A DNA stretch of 64,000 bases, taken from Oscheius tipulae (taxonomy: Eukaryota; Nematoda; Chromadorea; Rhabditida; Rhabditidae). A program made the translations under genes and the position numbers. Numbering within the stretch: the first letter of the stretch is position 1; the number at the start of each line of letters is the position of its first letter. The stretch lies in the NCBI GenBank assembly GCA_037178975.1, contig JASJZH010000001.1:124001-188000 (forward strand). Reading direction: 5' to 3'. Under the pieces are notes generated by a model. The model searched no databases. It was not told where the DNA came from and saw nothing but the letters and a program-made list of their open reading frames with translations. This document shows positions 50,914 through 62,078 of this stretch, piece after piece.

Positions 50914-53900
50914 ATGTCGCTTCGCATAGACGAGGCACATTCTCAGCTGTTCGCCTCACCGTTGGGTCTGGTTGGCAAGCAGTCGGAGGAGAATAGTTCC
51001 GAGATGGCTGGCCCTGCTGCTGAAGAACAGACGGGAGCCAGTAGCCCAGACCAGAGCAGTGGAATGGACCTGGAGGCACAGCAGAAGGCCTTCCAGAGGT
51101 TTGCTTCAGGCTTGGGATTGAGTGGATTCCGGACCCCGTTCAACATGAACTGTTTGCCGCCCTTTTTGGCAGCACTACAGGGAAATCCATTGTCGATTCA
51201 GGTAGGTCAAGGGACAGAGAACCAGAGAGAAAGAAACAGAGAGAGAAAGATAGAGAGACAGAGAGTGTATGTGGTTTTCAGCAGCAACTCCTCGGCCTGA
51301 CCTCCGGCCTGTCTGGAGTCTCTCCCGGACCCGATGACGACGACGATGTCGTCGGAGCCACCGAACCTGAAGACCTGACCTTTCGAAAAGATGTCAAAGA
51401 AGAAGGCGGCTCCACAGAACATTCGAATGGCTCAGGCGCGCCTACCTGGTCCTACGAGGAACAGTTTAAGCAGGTCAGTCATTCCGAGTAGACTACGGTA
51501 ATCATAGCCCGCTCTGAATTGCCAATACCGTAGTCCAGATTATCCACTGGCTTCGGATTGGCGCCATTGTTTTCGTAGCAAATCGGCGCGGAAATGAACT
51601 ATTCACGCGCGAAGAGGGCCCTCTTTTTGTCGAAAGTCCCGAGGAGGATTATTCGAAGGAGAGATGGCTCCGAGTGGGTACGGGGGAGGGAGAGGTTCCT
51701 CAATTTGAACTAGTAATAATGGGTTACAGCCCCGAGGGAAGATAATGGAGTCCTTATGATTTACAGGGCGGACATCCCCCCATGTCACCATAAAAACTGC
51801 AAGAGGGCGCCTGTGGTCCCCGACGATTAGCATCATATTTGATGGGATTACATCCAAAACAGCCTGGTCTCATTGAGAGAGACCGGGCTGCTCATTCTCC
51901 TTGGCTCAATTGCCTCTGTCCCCTCCCCCAAAAGTCATTCGAGTAATAATCGGAGGGGGCCAATTCAATTAGCCGTCTTTCATTGCTCTTCTAGATGTCT
52001 TACTGTAGTTATCCAGTCTCCCCTTTTAAGGGGGATGGAAGGATAATGAAAAGCTTGCTGAGAAAGCGGGACAATTGGAGGCGGGGCAGATTAGGATGGC
52101 TGAATGGAAAACGAGAGACGAGTACGGAATCGTTAAAATCGAGAGAGTAAGAGAGAGAGAGAGAGAGAGAGATGGAGTTACGGTAGATCCTAATTGAAAT
52201 GTGAATAAAACAATAGCTAAACCTGTAGTCCAACTCAGGCAGACAGACAGAGAGACTCAGAAGCACTGACAATGAGACAGAGACAGGAGCAGATAGTTGT
52301 AACAACTTCGGAAGCTGCGCAAAACTTTTCATCCATGGTGTAGTGGATAGAGCAGTGGACTGCGAAGCCAGTGCTCCACGGATCGAATCCGGTAAACAGA
52401 AAACATTTGTTTCCTGCTTTATACGCTTCAGCAATCGATCAATCAATGTGTTGAAGAATTAGATTTCTGCATACCCATTATGAAACCATAATTTTCAGCT
52501 CTACGAACTCAACGACGACCCGAAACGCAAGGAATGGCTCGACGACTGGCTCAGCTTTATGCACCGCATAGGTACGTGTATCTATTTCTCTCTGTAGCTG
52601 GCACTCGGCTCAATGTTCGCGCTCTCGAGTCTTGCTATCAAATATTGCAGCAAGGAGTTGAGCAAACACAAGAGAAGGGGGAAGGAAGCTCACTCTGATT
52701 ATATTAAGATTGTTTGACGAGAGTTGTTCGCGCGGGGAGACAGGACACGACAATACGAGGCCAACTGATTGATATTGGGGACTTTCAGGAAAGCCGGTGA
52801 CTCGAATTCCAATTATGGCCAAGCAGGTGCTCGATCTCTACGAACTTTATCGACTCGTGGTCCAACACGGTGGACTCGTTGAAATTATTAATAAGAAACT
52901 TTGGAGAGAGATTACCAAAGGTCTCAATCTACCATCCAGTATCACTTCGGCAGCTTTTACTCTTCGAACACAGTGAGTCTGTCTCTCTGTCTTTCTCTGT
53001 CTCTCTCTCTCGTCTCGTCCAACCAATCCATTTCCAGGTACCAAAAGTATCTTTACGACTACGAATGCGAGAAGGAAGGCCTTTCCAACCCCTCGGATCT
53101 CCAAGCAGCCATCGACGGCAACCGACGCGAAGGACGACGAACCACCAACGCTCCAAGTTTTGCTCCCCTCGGCTATGGCCTCCCCCATCCAGCTGCCAAT
53201 CTCCTTGGTAAGCATTTGAACGGCCTCGGCATGCGAAATGGTAATCTTAAAAATGGAAAACAATAAACCTCGTTTACAGATTTCATGGACGACGACGGAT
53301 TAGGCATTGCTGGCTCTCACAACAATCTTTTCGCCGCGTACCGAGCGGAGCAGCTTGCCATGTTGGAAGCGCAGCAGAGACAACTGGAACGGGCACAGAG
53401 GTACAGTTTTCTTGTCCAGGAGAAACGATGCAAAGGGGAAAAGAGACAGGAAGACAGCGAGACAGAGAGACGAAGAGACAAAGACACACTGAAAGAGAGA
53501 CAGCGGGATATGGAGACAGAAAGTCAGAGAGTCGGAGAGAAAGATAGACAAAGAGACACTGGGAAAAAGTATCTTCAGGGCAGCTGTAGAGGCTGTAACG
53601 CGACACAGTTTGGCGACAATGCAGCCCTCTGGGAGAGAATCAACTTCCAGTATGGATTCTGAAGCCTCACCGGGTAAGTTCATCGCTTCCTTCTTGGTAC
53701 ATGTCAGCCATCCAGTTCTTTTACCCTATCCTGTAATTTTGACATCCCTCTTTGTTCTCTTGCTCTGCCTTGTCAAGATGTCTGTACACTTTGAGAAAAT
53801 GTTTTTGATCAATAATAACATGACAAAGTGTTTTAAAGTTTCTCTCAAGTGTAATTCATGGCCAGTGCTGACAAGTAAAGCCAGAAGAGACTGAAAAAAA

Positions 53901-54484
53901 TTCATGTTCAAGCAAAAAAGCGGTGGGCTGTGCTTCTGAATCTGTCAACCTGTCACAGCCATCCTGCCCTTTTCCTAATGTCCTGGTTACCTTCGCGTAC
54001 CCTCAGATGTCTTCTTCTGTCTACTTACTGTACGAAACTGTCCTTTTTAAGACTTAGTTCTGCCCTAGGCAACCTATAGCCAAATTCGAAACCTTCTTCT
54101 TTGGTCTACCGCAAAAAGAGCAACGTTCCCGTGTTGACTCTCTAGTCACAATTGCATTCGACTTGTTATCTAAACTCTTGACAGGATCTGACCTGACAAT
54201 CTGTCCCATGGCTTAGATAGCCACTAGTTTAGAGAATAGAGGTTCGGCTTTACCACATATTAATCCTAAAACCACCAACTTTTTCAGCCAAACGCGCCCG
54301 TCTGGACAACGATCCCTCCTCCTCCAATCCGACGTCCTCTGCCCGTGAGCTGAAGATCTCCACCCGGAAGTCCGAAGGTCAACAAGGCGAAAATTCCATG
54401 GTCGTCTCAATGGAAATCAACGGAATCACCTATCAGGGTGTACTCTTTGCGCTCGACAAGGACAAGTCCACTGCCGAGGCGTAA
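50914..54484 (+). CDS. cfi-1: ARID3 transcription factor (dead ringer/CFI-1)
   Basis: Exons 50914-51201, 51282-51473, 52499-52571, 52789-52972, 53038-53207, 53280-53400, 53579-53673 and 54288-54484; 439 residues. ARID3 proteins bind AT-rich DNA; C. elegans CFI-1 controls neuron fate. The extended ARID spans exons 2-5: YEEQFKQLYELNDDPKRKEW, then RIPIMAKQVLDLYELYRLV, VVQHGGLVEIINKKLWREI, and TLRTQYQKYLYDYECEKEGL. The C-terminal REKLES domain, specific to ARID3, is present (MVVSMEINGITYQGVLFAL). Between them lies a glutamine/arginine helix (LAMLEAQQRQLERAQR). ATG is 2 nt after an acceptor (aactttcag). Intron 2 (1025 nt) contains a tRNA-like element and TACGGTA motifs; intron 7 is 614 nt. Confidence 0.92.
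52331..52394 (+). repeat. Decayed tRNA-like element
   Basis: GGTGTAGTGGATAGAGC A-box region and GGATCGAATCC B box with a pairing T stem; the anticodon stem has mismatches and there is no acceptor stem. In ARID3 intron 2. Confidence 0.5.
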
Positions 54485-55190
54485 CCCGGTGTCTGCACCC
54501 GTATTCTCTCGTCTCATCTTAATTTTTTTCTTCCTTCGAAATGCGAGCCTTCAGCCAAGATCTGAGTCAGTGACAGAGCTTAATCCACCCCCTCTTTAGG
54601 CTTTCTAGCCATTTTTCATACTTTCGTGCATGTGTTCATATAGTAATAAATATTTTGGCGCGCAACCTATATGTAATTTTTTCCCAAGAAGTTCCCAGTA
54701 CTACAAGCGATAGCATTTCCCCCTCTTTTCCTCTCCTCCTCTCCCTCTCCCCCAGATCCGATCCCCAAAATTCATATTAGCCGAGACGCGAAGAGCGGAA
54801 CTTAATTTAAAGGGTCTGTCATTGCAGAATTTTAGATTCCAAGTAGTATTCATGTACAGCTCGACAAGTACAGTAACAAGGCCAAGATACAAAAATACAA
54901 CACTTGGATACAAAAAAATGTATAAATTGCGACATTTGAATTCCCGTGGAAATGTAAAAGTGTACGCAAAAGTGCGTCAATCGCATTTCCGATACCACGA
55001 ACTTTTATGCCATCGTTTTCTGCCACTATTTTTAACTCTCGTACATTTAAGTAACTGTTTTGACGAGCAAAGCTTTACTCGGATTATGGATCACAGCATC
55101 AAAAAAATAGGACAAGTATACGAGAGAAATAGTATATTTACACCGGCTTTCGAGGACGAGGAATATGGCAGAGAAATGGTTCGAGAGAGT
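54485..55190. other. Convergent region ARID3/TMEM53
   Basis: ARID3 3' UTR with AATAAA at 54643-54648, then a spacer with no gene. An open frame at 54822-55220 (+) overlaps the TMEM53 3' end and has no other support. Confidence 0.55.
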
Positions 55191-57000
55191 TCAGAGGGTC
55201 TTTTCGGTCCGATGGACTAGCTCCAGACAGGCCTGCTCGTAGAGATCCGGCGCCGTCACTATATGCTTCACGTGGTCGGAGTCGGGAATGTGCAGCAGCT
55301 TCACGTCCTTCCCCAGTGTCTTCTGGTAATCCGCGAAGCGGGTCACGTATCTGAAAATTAGCATTGTGGATTATTCAGCAAAAACATATTTGATGGACAG
55401 CGTCAGAACATTGACACCTTGAAACATTAATAGTTTAGTTGTGTTTTAGTCCAAGCTATGAGACCGAAAACAGGAGGTTGACATTGCCAAAAAAAATACT
55501 TAGTAGTTAGCTTTGAATGTCACGTCACAGCGATAACGAATGTTCGGGTAATACAGCTGAAAGAGAGATTAAAAGGGCTAGTGAAAAGTGCTAAGCTATC
55601 CAACAAGCCTACGCAGGACAACTGGATATCTGCCGTTCAAAACTATAGCTTGGCCCCTTTTCTATTCCAAATGGTCCCCTTTTGATTTTTTTACGCGATT
55701 TGCGCGACTGCCTGAGTATCTAGATCTTGCTGATTTCCCGGTCTGCGCGAACACTTTCCTGCAACCCATGCCGCGGCAGACTTCAGTTGACCACGGAGCC
55801 TACGCCTATGTAAGTCTTTGTTGGTCCGTGACCACCAACCAAATCGACATATCAGATCCTGTCAAGAAAAAAAAACTGGCAATGCGACTCAGTCGAAATG
55901 ATTAGCCAGAAATTTTCCCACAAATAATACTATGTTTCTGGCGGCTTCGGTTCGAAGCTACGTGTACGCAGTTGAAACTCATTTTTGAATCAGTATTTAG
56001 CAGAAGTTAAAGCCTAAAACCATCTCACTTATGCCTAATCATATTATCGCCCTCGGAATAGATGTAGAGCTGCGGAACGGGCAGGTCGACGTAGGATTGT
56101 ATCCAGTAGTATTGCGAAAATTGGGCCCGGATTGTCGGATAGACGTAGATGAGTGGGTTCATCTGAATTCGGCCCATTTTTGGCCTGAAACTGGGCACAA
56201 CTTACAAAGAAATTCCTCAATTTGAACATGTTCTTAATGTAGATCTCCCTCAGGTGCGGATTGATCCAATCCCAGCCCTCCAGAGGCGGCGTGGATTGAA
56301 CGACGGCCTGAGCCGCGGGACCGGCTGCCGTAATCGCTGGGGCGCTGGAAATTGTTTATTTGTTTTTTAGGTAGAAAAATTTAAAAAACCTGTCAAAAAT
56401 AATGCCGCGGATCCGGTCGCGGAGATGTTCACGCTGCTCGGCCTCGGTCCATTTCCAAAGCGAGATCAGGGCTCGGATGCCGTTCATTGAGAAGGTGTGG
56501 ATGATTATTGGACTGAAATGAAACACGTTTTAAAGTAACTAGGTCGGTTAAAGAACTAGCATCATTCATGGAACCTCCTTTTCCAGCAAAAGAATGACTA
56601 CTTACTTGTGCTTAAAGTCGCGAAAGTCTCCAAATCGGCCAGCATCGAGTCCCCGGAAGAGCGGCGACATGTAGAAGCCATATCGCGAGTTCGGAATCCT
56701 ATAGTGGTAGCAGGGTGGGGTGAAGCAGACGGTCTGGTAGCCCTCGCGATGATAAATGGCCGCATACTTCTCGAGATGGCTCTGCTTGGCTCCGGCCCAG
56801 CCTAGCAGCAGCACCACGGGTTTCCTCCGGTCGTTCGATCCTTCTGGAAACCTTTTTAAGGGATTTATTGTGAAAATACCATTAGATTCGGGTCCGGCGA
56901 CGATCAGTCGCGGCTCAAAGACGTGTCGACTGAAAAAGAAGCGCACCTGGCCGGAGTAGATAGTCTTTAGGCACGGCACGAGGCGCGACCCGATCTGCAT
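55191..57000 (-). CDS. TMEM53: TMEM53 (DUF829 alpha/beta hydrolase-fold) protein
   Basis: Exons 57000-56880, 56843-56606, 56512-56390, 56344-56206, 56162-56032 and 55350-55191; 303 residues (human 277). TMEM53/NET4 is a nuclear-envelope protein. Family marks: KPVVLLLGWAGAKQSHLEKY, IYHREGYQTVCFTPP, and the elbow HTFSMNGIRAL, where the usual serine nucleophile is seen; then LYIYSEGDNMI and HIPDSDHVKHI toward the C-terminus, placing likely Asp and His positions. The 36-nt intron 56844-56879 is inferred because reading through it stays open but inserts 12 non-conserved residues. ATG is 9 nt after an acceptor (ttttttcag). The intron before the last exon is 681 nt. Confidence 0.88.
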
Positions 57001-58005
57001 CCAGTTCTTCTGAAAAAATGAGATTTTAGGCGAATTTGATGAGAAGAGTTGGGGAAAAGCATAGGATAATTCCAATAATATATCTCTGGGCTACTGTATC
57101 TTTTTTTCGACAAGCAAAAGATGAAAACTAGAATTATTTTGATGAAGAAATGGGTAAAAGAGCTAAACGACTATTGTTGAGAGGATAGCAAGTAAAAAAA
57201 AGATCCAGTTCTCAGGATTCTTACAGAAACTGTAGCCATTTTGAGCCGCTCTCAAGATGGATTTGGGCCAATGAAGTGACGTAAAAGACACCAAAAAACA
57301 TCGTACAAAAGGTTCATCATCAATCTTTAGATATCTTAGTGGAGTATCACGACTTGGTTTCGACGAAGAAAGCTCAAAACTTTCTTCGATTTTACCACGA
57401 TTACGCACCTGTATCGACCATTCAAAGTCGTTTTTACATGGATTCTCTTGCAACCAGAAAAAGGTCCTGTCTTAACACATACCAATCTTGTTTTTTGCTT
57501 AAAATTTAACCAAATGAGACAACCAGACTTTCATAAGTTCGTTTCAAGTTTATAGATAGCCCAAGAGCTGGAGTTTGTCATCAAACAAACACATTTGTAG
57601 CCTGATTTAGTACGGAAAACGGATACATAAGAGCAATAAACAGCTTGTAGAGGCTCGGCAAGACACTTAGTCGTTTTACTACAACTCTGGAGTATTATCC
57701 ACCGTTCCAATCCTGCTTTTCTTCGCTCAAAAACTTCCCAAACGTTTTTCAAACATTGTACACTTGTTACAGCTCGTTTTCTATCATAAAATCTTAAAAA
57801 ATCACAGCAAAAAGAAGTACAGTTGAGAGAAGAAGACCTTTTTCCAATTCGTTTGGAGACAAAACACAACAATTTCATTTCACATATTATAGACAACAAA
57901 CTGTACGCATACAGCAGATAGGAACGGAGAGATTCTGGCGTGAAAATACCCGGAAGTTATGATAATTTGTATTGAAAACTAGCAGCAGCGGGGGGCTTAG
58001 AATCA
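57001..58005 (-). other. Spacer TMEM53/DAXX-like with two unexplained open frames
   Basis: Minus-strand frames 57899-57531 (122 codons, Cys-rich) and 57453-57163 (96 codons, ending in a hydrophobic WIFFLLAILSTIVV tail) lie in series and might be two exons of a small secreted or membrane protein. No clear splice pair joins them and no family is recognised. Confidence 0.25.
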
Positions 58006-61000
58006 TCAGTCCAGCTCGATGACTTCGATTTCCTGACTTTTAACCGGCTCCTCAGTTCTGGGACGTTTTGGCGGAGATTGGGAGACTAGAAATGGGTAAA
58101 CTTTACAAAGAAATTTGAGGAAAAACTGACCAGTATCATCCTCTACGGGTTCGAAGACCGTCTTCTCAGAATGTGGACGTTTTGCCGGCTGGGCTTTCTT
58201 GTTTTTCACGTCGCTCTCCTCCACCTCCTCATCGTTCAGATCCACAATTTCCGGCTCCACTTGCGTCTCCAGCCAGTTTCGGACTCGTTTCATCTTCTGG
58301 TAATTGGGTTCTTTAGGATTCTTTTTTTTGCATCTTGAGAAATTCAAAGTTTGCGCACCGAATTCAGAGTGTCATACCTAAAACTGCCTTAGAAAAGGTA
58401 TTCGAGCAGCTAAACCAATGGAAACATCATAGAAATAAGCGAATTGACTACCAGTAAGTTGGAAAAATGCGATGCTATGAATCTAAAGTTAACCTTTTCC
58501 ATTTTTCGCACATTGTAGCGCCATTTTCTTGGCCAGAAACCAATTTCAGGTACTAAAAGAAGCTCAAAACTCACGTCTTTGTTCGGCGTACCTTCGCCCA
58601 AATTTGTTTCGTATTCGAGGCCCTCCGTCTCGTAGATGACCTCGATTTCGTCTGCGGGACGACAATGGATAAAGTTGTAGACCAGCTCTGTGGTAGTGGT
58701 TCCCGTCAGCCACGAGGGCTTCAGCAAATCTTCCACCTCGACAGGCTCGCTCTCTGTGTCCTCTTCTCTATTCTGTTCCTGCTCATTCTCGTTGTTTTCG
58801 AGGAGGCCCGGCGACAGATCGTCTAAAAATCGGGGCAGTTTTGACTGGGAAAATCGGATTTTCAGCTCAAAAAACCGTTATAAAGCTAGTTTGTCATATT
58901 AATTGGGCCAGAAACGTCATTTTTCCTCCATTTCGTAGCGTTTCTTTGACTTTAAAAGGATGTGTTTAGGGGCTCCTCCTCCCCCTAAACAAAGTTTCAG
59001 TTGGTGTATTGGTAAGAGGCGCCAGTTCGAAACAGACGAACCGGGTTCGATCTTTTTGGCTCAGTCGGTAAGAGAACGGAATGGGTCCCGGAGGTTCTGG
59101 GTTCGAACCTTCGGACACTAGAGTATGGGTTTTTCAGCATAGCTTAGGTGGTAAGAGGCCGCGCTTGGAATAGCATGACCCTGTGGCTGCCCAAAACTTG
59201 TTAATAAGCTTTTTTGAGATCGAAAAGACATGATAAAGGTTCCTAAGGCAAGATTTGCAAGATTTCTTTAGCTTCAAAAGGGTAGTGTATCAGAAATAAA
59301 CTCACTATGTTCTCCGAGTGACGGTGTGATTGGGGGCTCCGGCGACAAGTTGATAATCGATCTGATTTCGTCTACCACCTCCATTTGTTCGGCCTTTACG
59401 ACTTTGCTCGTTTGCGGTTGCGATCCGTCTTCTGCTATTACTTTGATCAAAAAATCATAAAGTAGGTAAAACATACCGGATTCCAGAACAACTTCATCCC
59501 TGTTCTCCTCGAAGAAAACAACGTCGCTGTTTTTACCGTCATCGGATAGCAGGGACGCGTAGTCATCATCCTCTTTGACTTCATTGCTGCTCCTGACCGT
59601 CGGACGAGTTTGGGCTGGAAAGGAGACGTAATAGTAATGTTTAAAGGGACAGTTCAGTTGCGAGTGAACACGGTTTTCAAGTCAGGTAACGCAACGAACT
59701 ACAATACGCTTGATTTGCAGTTTTTGGTGCTTTACATCCATATTCTTGGTTTCTAGGTATGTTTAAACGATTTAGGGCCAAATCCTGCCCGAGAATAGTC
59801 TAATTTGACCGAAAAATTACTGAGAAAACTAAGAAAAATGAGACAAAAAAGCCCCGAGTCCATATGCGGTAAAATCAGCATTTCGTCGATATTCTTCTTT
59901 TGTTTCCGCAATTTTTCGGTTAAAGTTGACTGTTCTGGGGCAAAATTTGATCCTGAATCGATTAAACACACTTAGAAACCAGGTATATATAAGCACCGAA
60001 AAACTGCAAATCAAGCTTATTCAGAGTGGTTCGTTGCGGAACTCGATTTGAAAGCGCGTTTTATGGATGTAAAGCACCGAAAAAAGTCGTGCACCCATGA
60101 ACCTATGGAGCTGTCCCTTTACAGGTTTAATGAATGAAAATTCCAACTAAAAAACCTACCATTAGACTTTTTAGGCTGGGCAAGCTTTCTGAGAGGACGA
60201 GACGGTGGCTGCTGTTGCTGTCCCGATTCGCCTTCGTCTTCGAGAAAATTGTCCATGACGGCATCACGAATTATTTTCTCAACTTTTTCGTCAATTTCGT
60301 CCTCCTCCTCCTCCTCCTCCTCCTCCTCATCGTTGTCATCACTTTCGACTTCGGCACTGCCCTCCACGCTGTCCTCTTCCTCCTCGAGCTGCAACTTTTC
60401 GACACTCTGATCGGCGGCAAACTGCTGACGAGCAATGGCCAGGGAGAGCGGAGCAGCTGCTTCCTCGATCTTCTCGGAATTAAGTTTGGCAATTTCTGAA
60501 AATTGGAAAGGAGTTTGGCGGGAAAGAATCAATTTCGAAGGGAGAGAGTGAAAAACTTTTTGAACAGACTATTTTGGGAAAAATTGAAGTTCTGCAGCGT
60601 GTCTCAGTCGGTAAGAGGATGGACTGAAGCCTGGGTTTGATCATCCTTTTACCAACTAGATTTTCCGCTGGAAAAGAGGATTAAAAACCTACCTTCATCA
60701 TTGAGATAGCTCTCAAACATGGCCTGCGGATGTCCGTAACGAGTCCTCGTGACTTGGCTCTTGTTGACCGTAATGATCTTGATGAGGAGCTCCGTCCAGG
60801 CATTCGATTCCTTGCTCGGCAGGCTTGACTTGCCCTTCTCTTTGATTTCCTGCTCGCGCAAAACTCGAATCATTCGGGCAATATGACCGGGAGTGAGAAA
60901 CCTAAATTCTTAGTTGTTTTCCAATAAAGATATACGTGACTAACATGCTGGCAAAGTTGGTTCGTTCGGATACCTGCTTCTTCGTAAGCTCTTGGGATAG

Positions 61001-62078
61001 ACGCTCGTCAAGTATGGGGTGGCCGGATCCCTTGAAAACGATTGGAGGTCTCTTGCCTTTCAGTCTGAAAATTCGAATTTAATAGTGGAAATCAATAGTA
61101 TTTTGGTCAAACACTGTTTCATATTCGGTCACTCGAAAATGAACGTAAATTAATGATTAGAAGATCCTAGGCTCAATTGACAACCAGAACAGATTTAGAG
61201 TCAAATCTATTTAAATTCTCACATTCTTGTCCCGACTTCTCGGCTCTTCGCTTTTTTTTAATTTTTCTCTTCGTTTTCTTTTCATAGGTACTCAATAAGA
61301 CTAATATTCAACCAGTGGTCTTCCTGTTCTACCAGACATAACAAGGCCGATCGCAGTATTAACAAGATGTCGGTATAGTGGTCGCTCGCTGTTTAGAACG
61401 GAGTCGTTAGTGCATATATTTACGTTGTTCCCGAATGGTGCAGTCGTTTAGACGACTGAATGCCGAGCAATAGGGCCCGAGTTCTATTCTCCGAACTTGA
61501 AAACATGACTGCTTTGAGAGAATCAGAGGAATAGATTTAAAACTGAACCATTCGGAGCAATTCCAACCCATTTTCAGGCTGTCCCTGAGTGGAGGTGGCC
61601 CGACTTCGATTCCCTTAAAAATGACTTTAGCCTTAAAAATGACTTTCTTCAAGCATTTTTGTTCCAAGCGGTCTAAGAGCTCGCAATACGTTAATTCACG
61701 ACTATTACTCTAGAAAAAAAACGACAAAACTTACGCTTGTAGCACCTCCTCGTCTAATTCCCCAACTCCCAGTTCGGCTAGTTTGCGAATAGTATTCAAC
61801 AGGGCATCGGAGACATGGAAAAGAAATCTTCCCGCAAACACAACTCAAATTTACCTTTCTTTCCAACTCGAAACAGCGTTCCTCCTCGGCATCATCGTCC
61901 CCGATCTCGCGCTCCTCCAGCTCCGAGATTTTTTTGCGTAGCCTCTGAAAACTTTTTTTTTTCAGAGAAAAACAGGGAGGTTGACCTCTTCAAGGTTCAA
62001 AAGCTTCTGGATTCTTTTGAGCTCCGCGTCAGAGCGAGGAGCCGGAGCAGGATTAGCCGGCACTTCTTCATCGGCCAT
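58006..62078 (-). CDS. DAXX: DAXX-like histone chaperone
   Basis: Exons 62078-61986, 61944-61855, about 61814-61735, 61064-60945, 60901-60693, 60495-60160, 59614-59477, 59434-59306, 58822-58575, 58552-58494, 58333-58131 and 58085-58006; about 594 residues. DAXX with ATRX deposits histone H3.3. Support: helical start (LLNLEERLRKKISELEEREI), then RPPIVFKGSGHPILDERLSQ, which parallels the RxPYRGTxYPEVNRRIERL core of the histone-binding domain, FLTPGHIARMIRVLREQEI, an acidic run of Glu/Asp (60298-60330), and a C-terminus with basic PPKRPR and SUMO-interacting IEVIEL two residues from the end, as in DAXX. The junction before 61814 has no AG acceptor in the required frame. ATG is 13 nt after an acceptor (atttttcag). 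Similarity to DAXX was judged by eye. Confidence 0.65.
58994..59120 (+). repeat. Two tandem tRNA-like elements
   Basis: First: TGGTGTATTGGTAAGAGGCG with B box GGGTTCGATC, cut short; second: TGGCTCAGTCGGTAAGAG with B box GGGTTCGAACC. They belong to two different families, head to tail, in a DAXX-like gene intron. Confidence 0.55.
59640..60120. mobile_element. Foldback MITE-like element, copy 2
   Basis: About 481 bp, TTTAAAGGGACAG at the left end and CTGTCCCTTT at the right. Inverted arms include TTTGCAGTTTTTGGTGC against GCACCGAAAAACTGCAAA. Its right arm is homologous to that of 20453-20906 (CGATTTGAAAGCGCGTT against CGATTTAAAAACGCGTT, and GTCGTGCACCCATG against GTCGTGCGCCCATG). In a DAXX-like gene intron. 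Confidence 0.8.
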
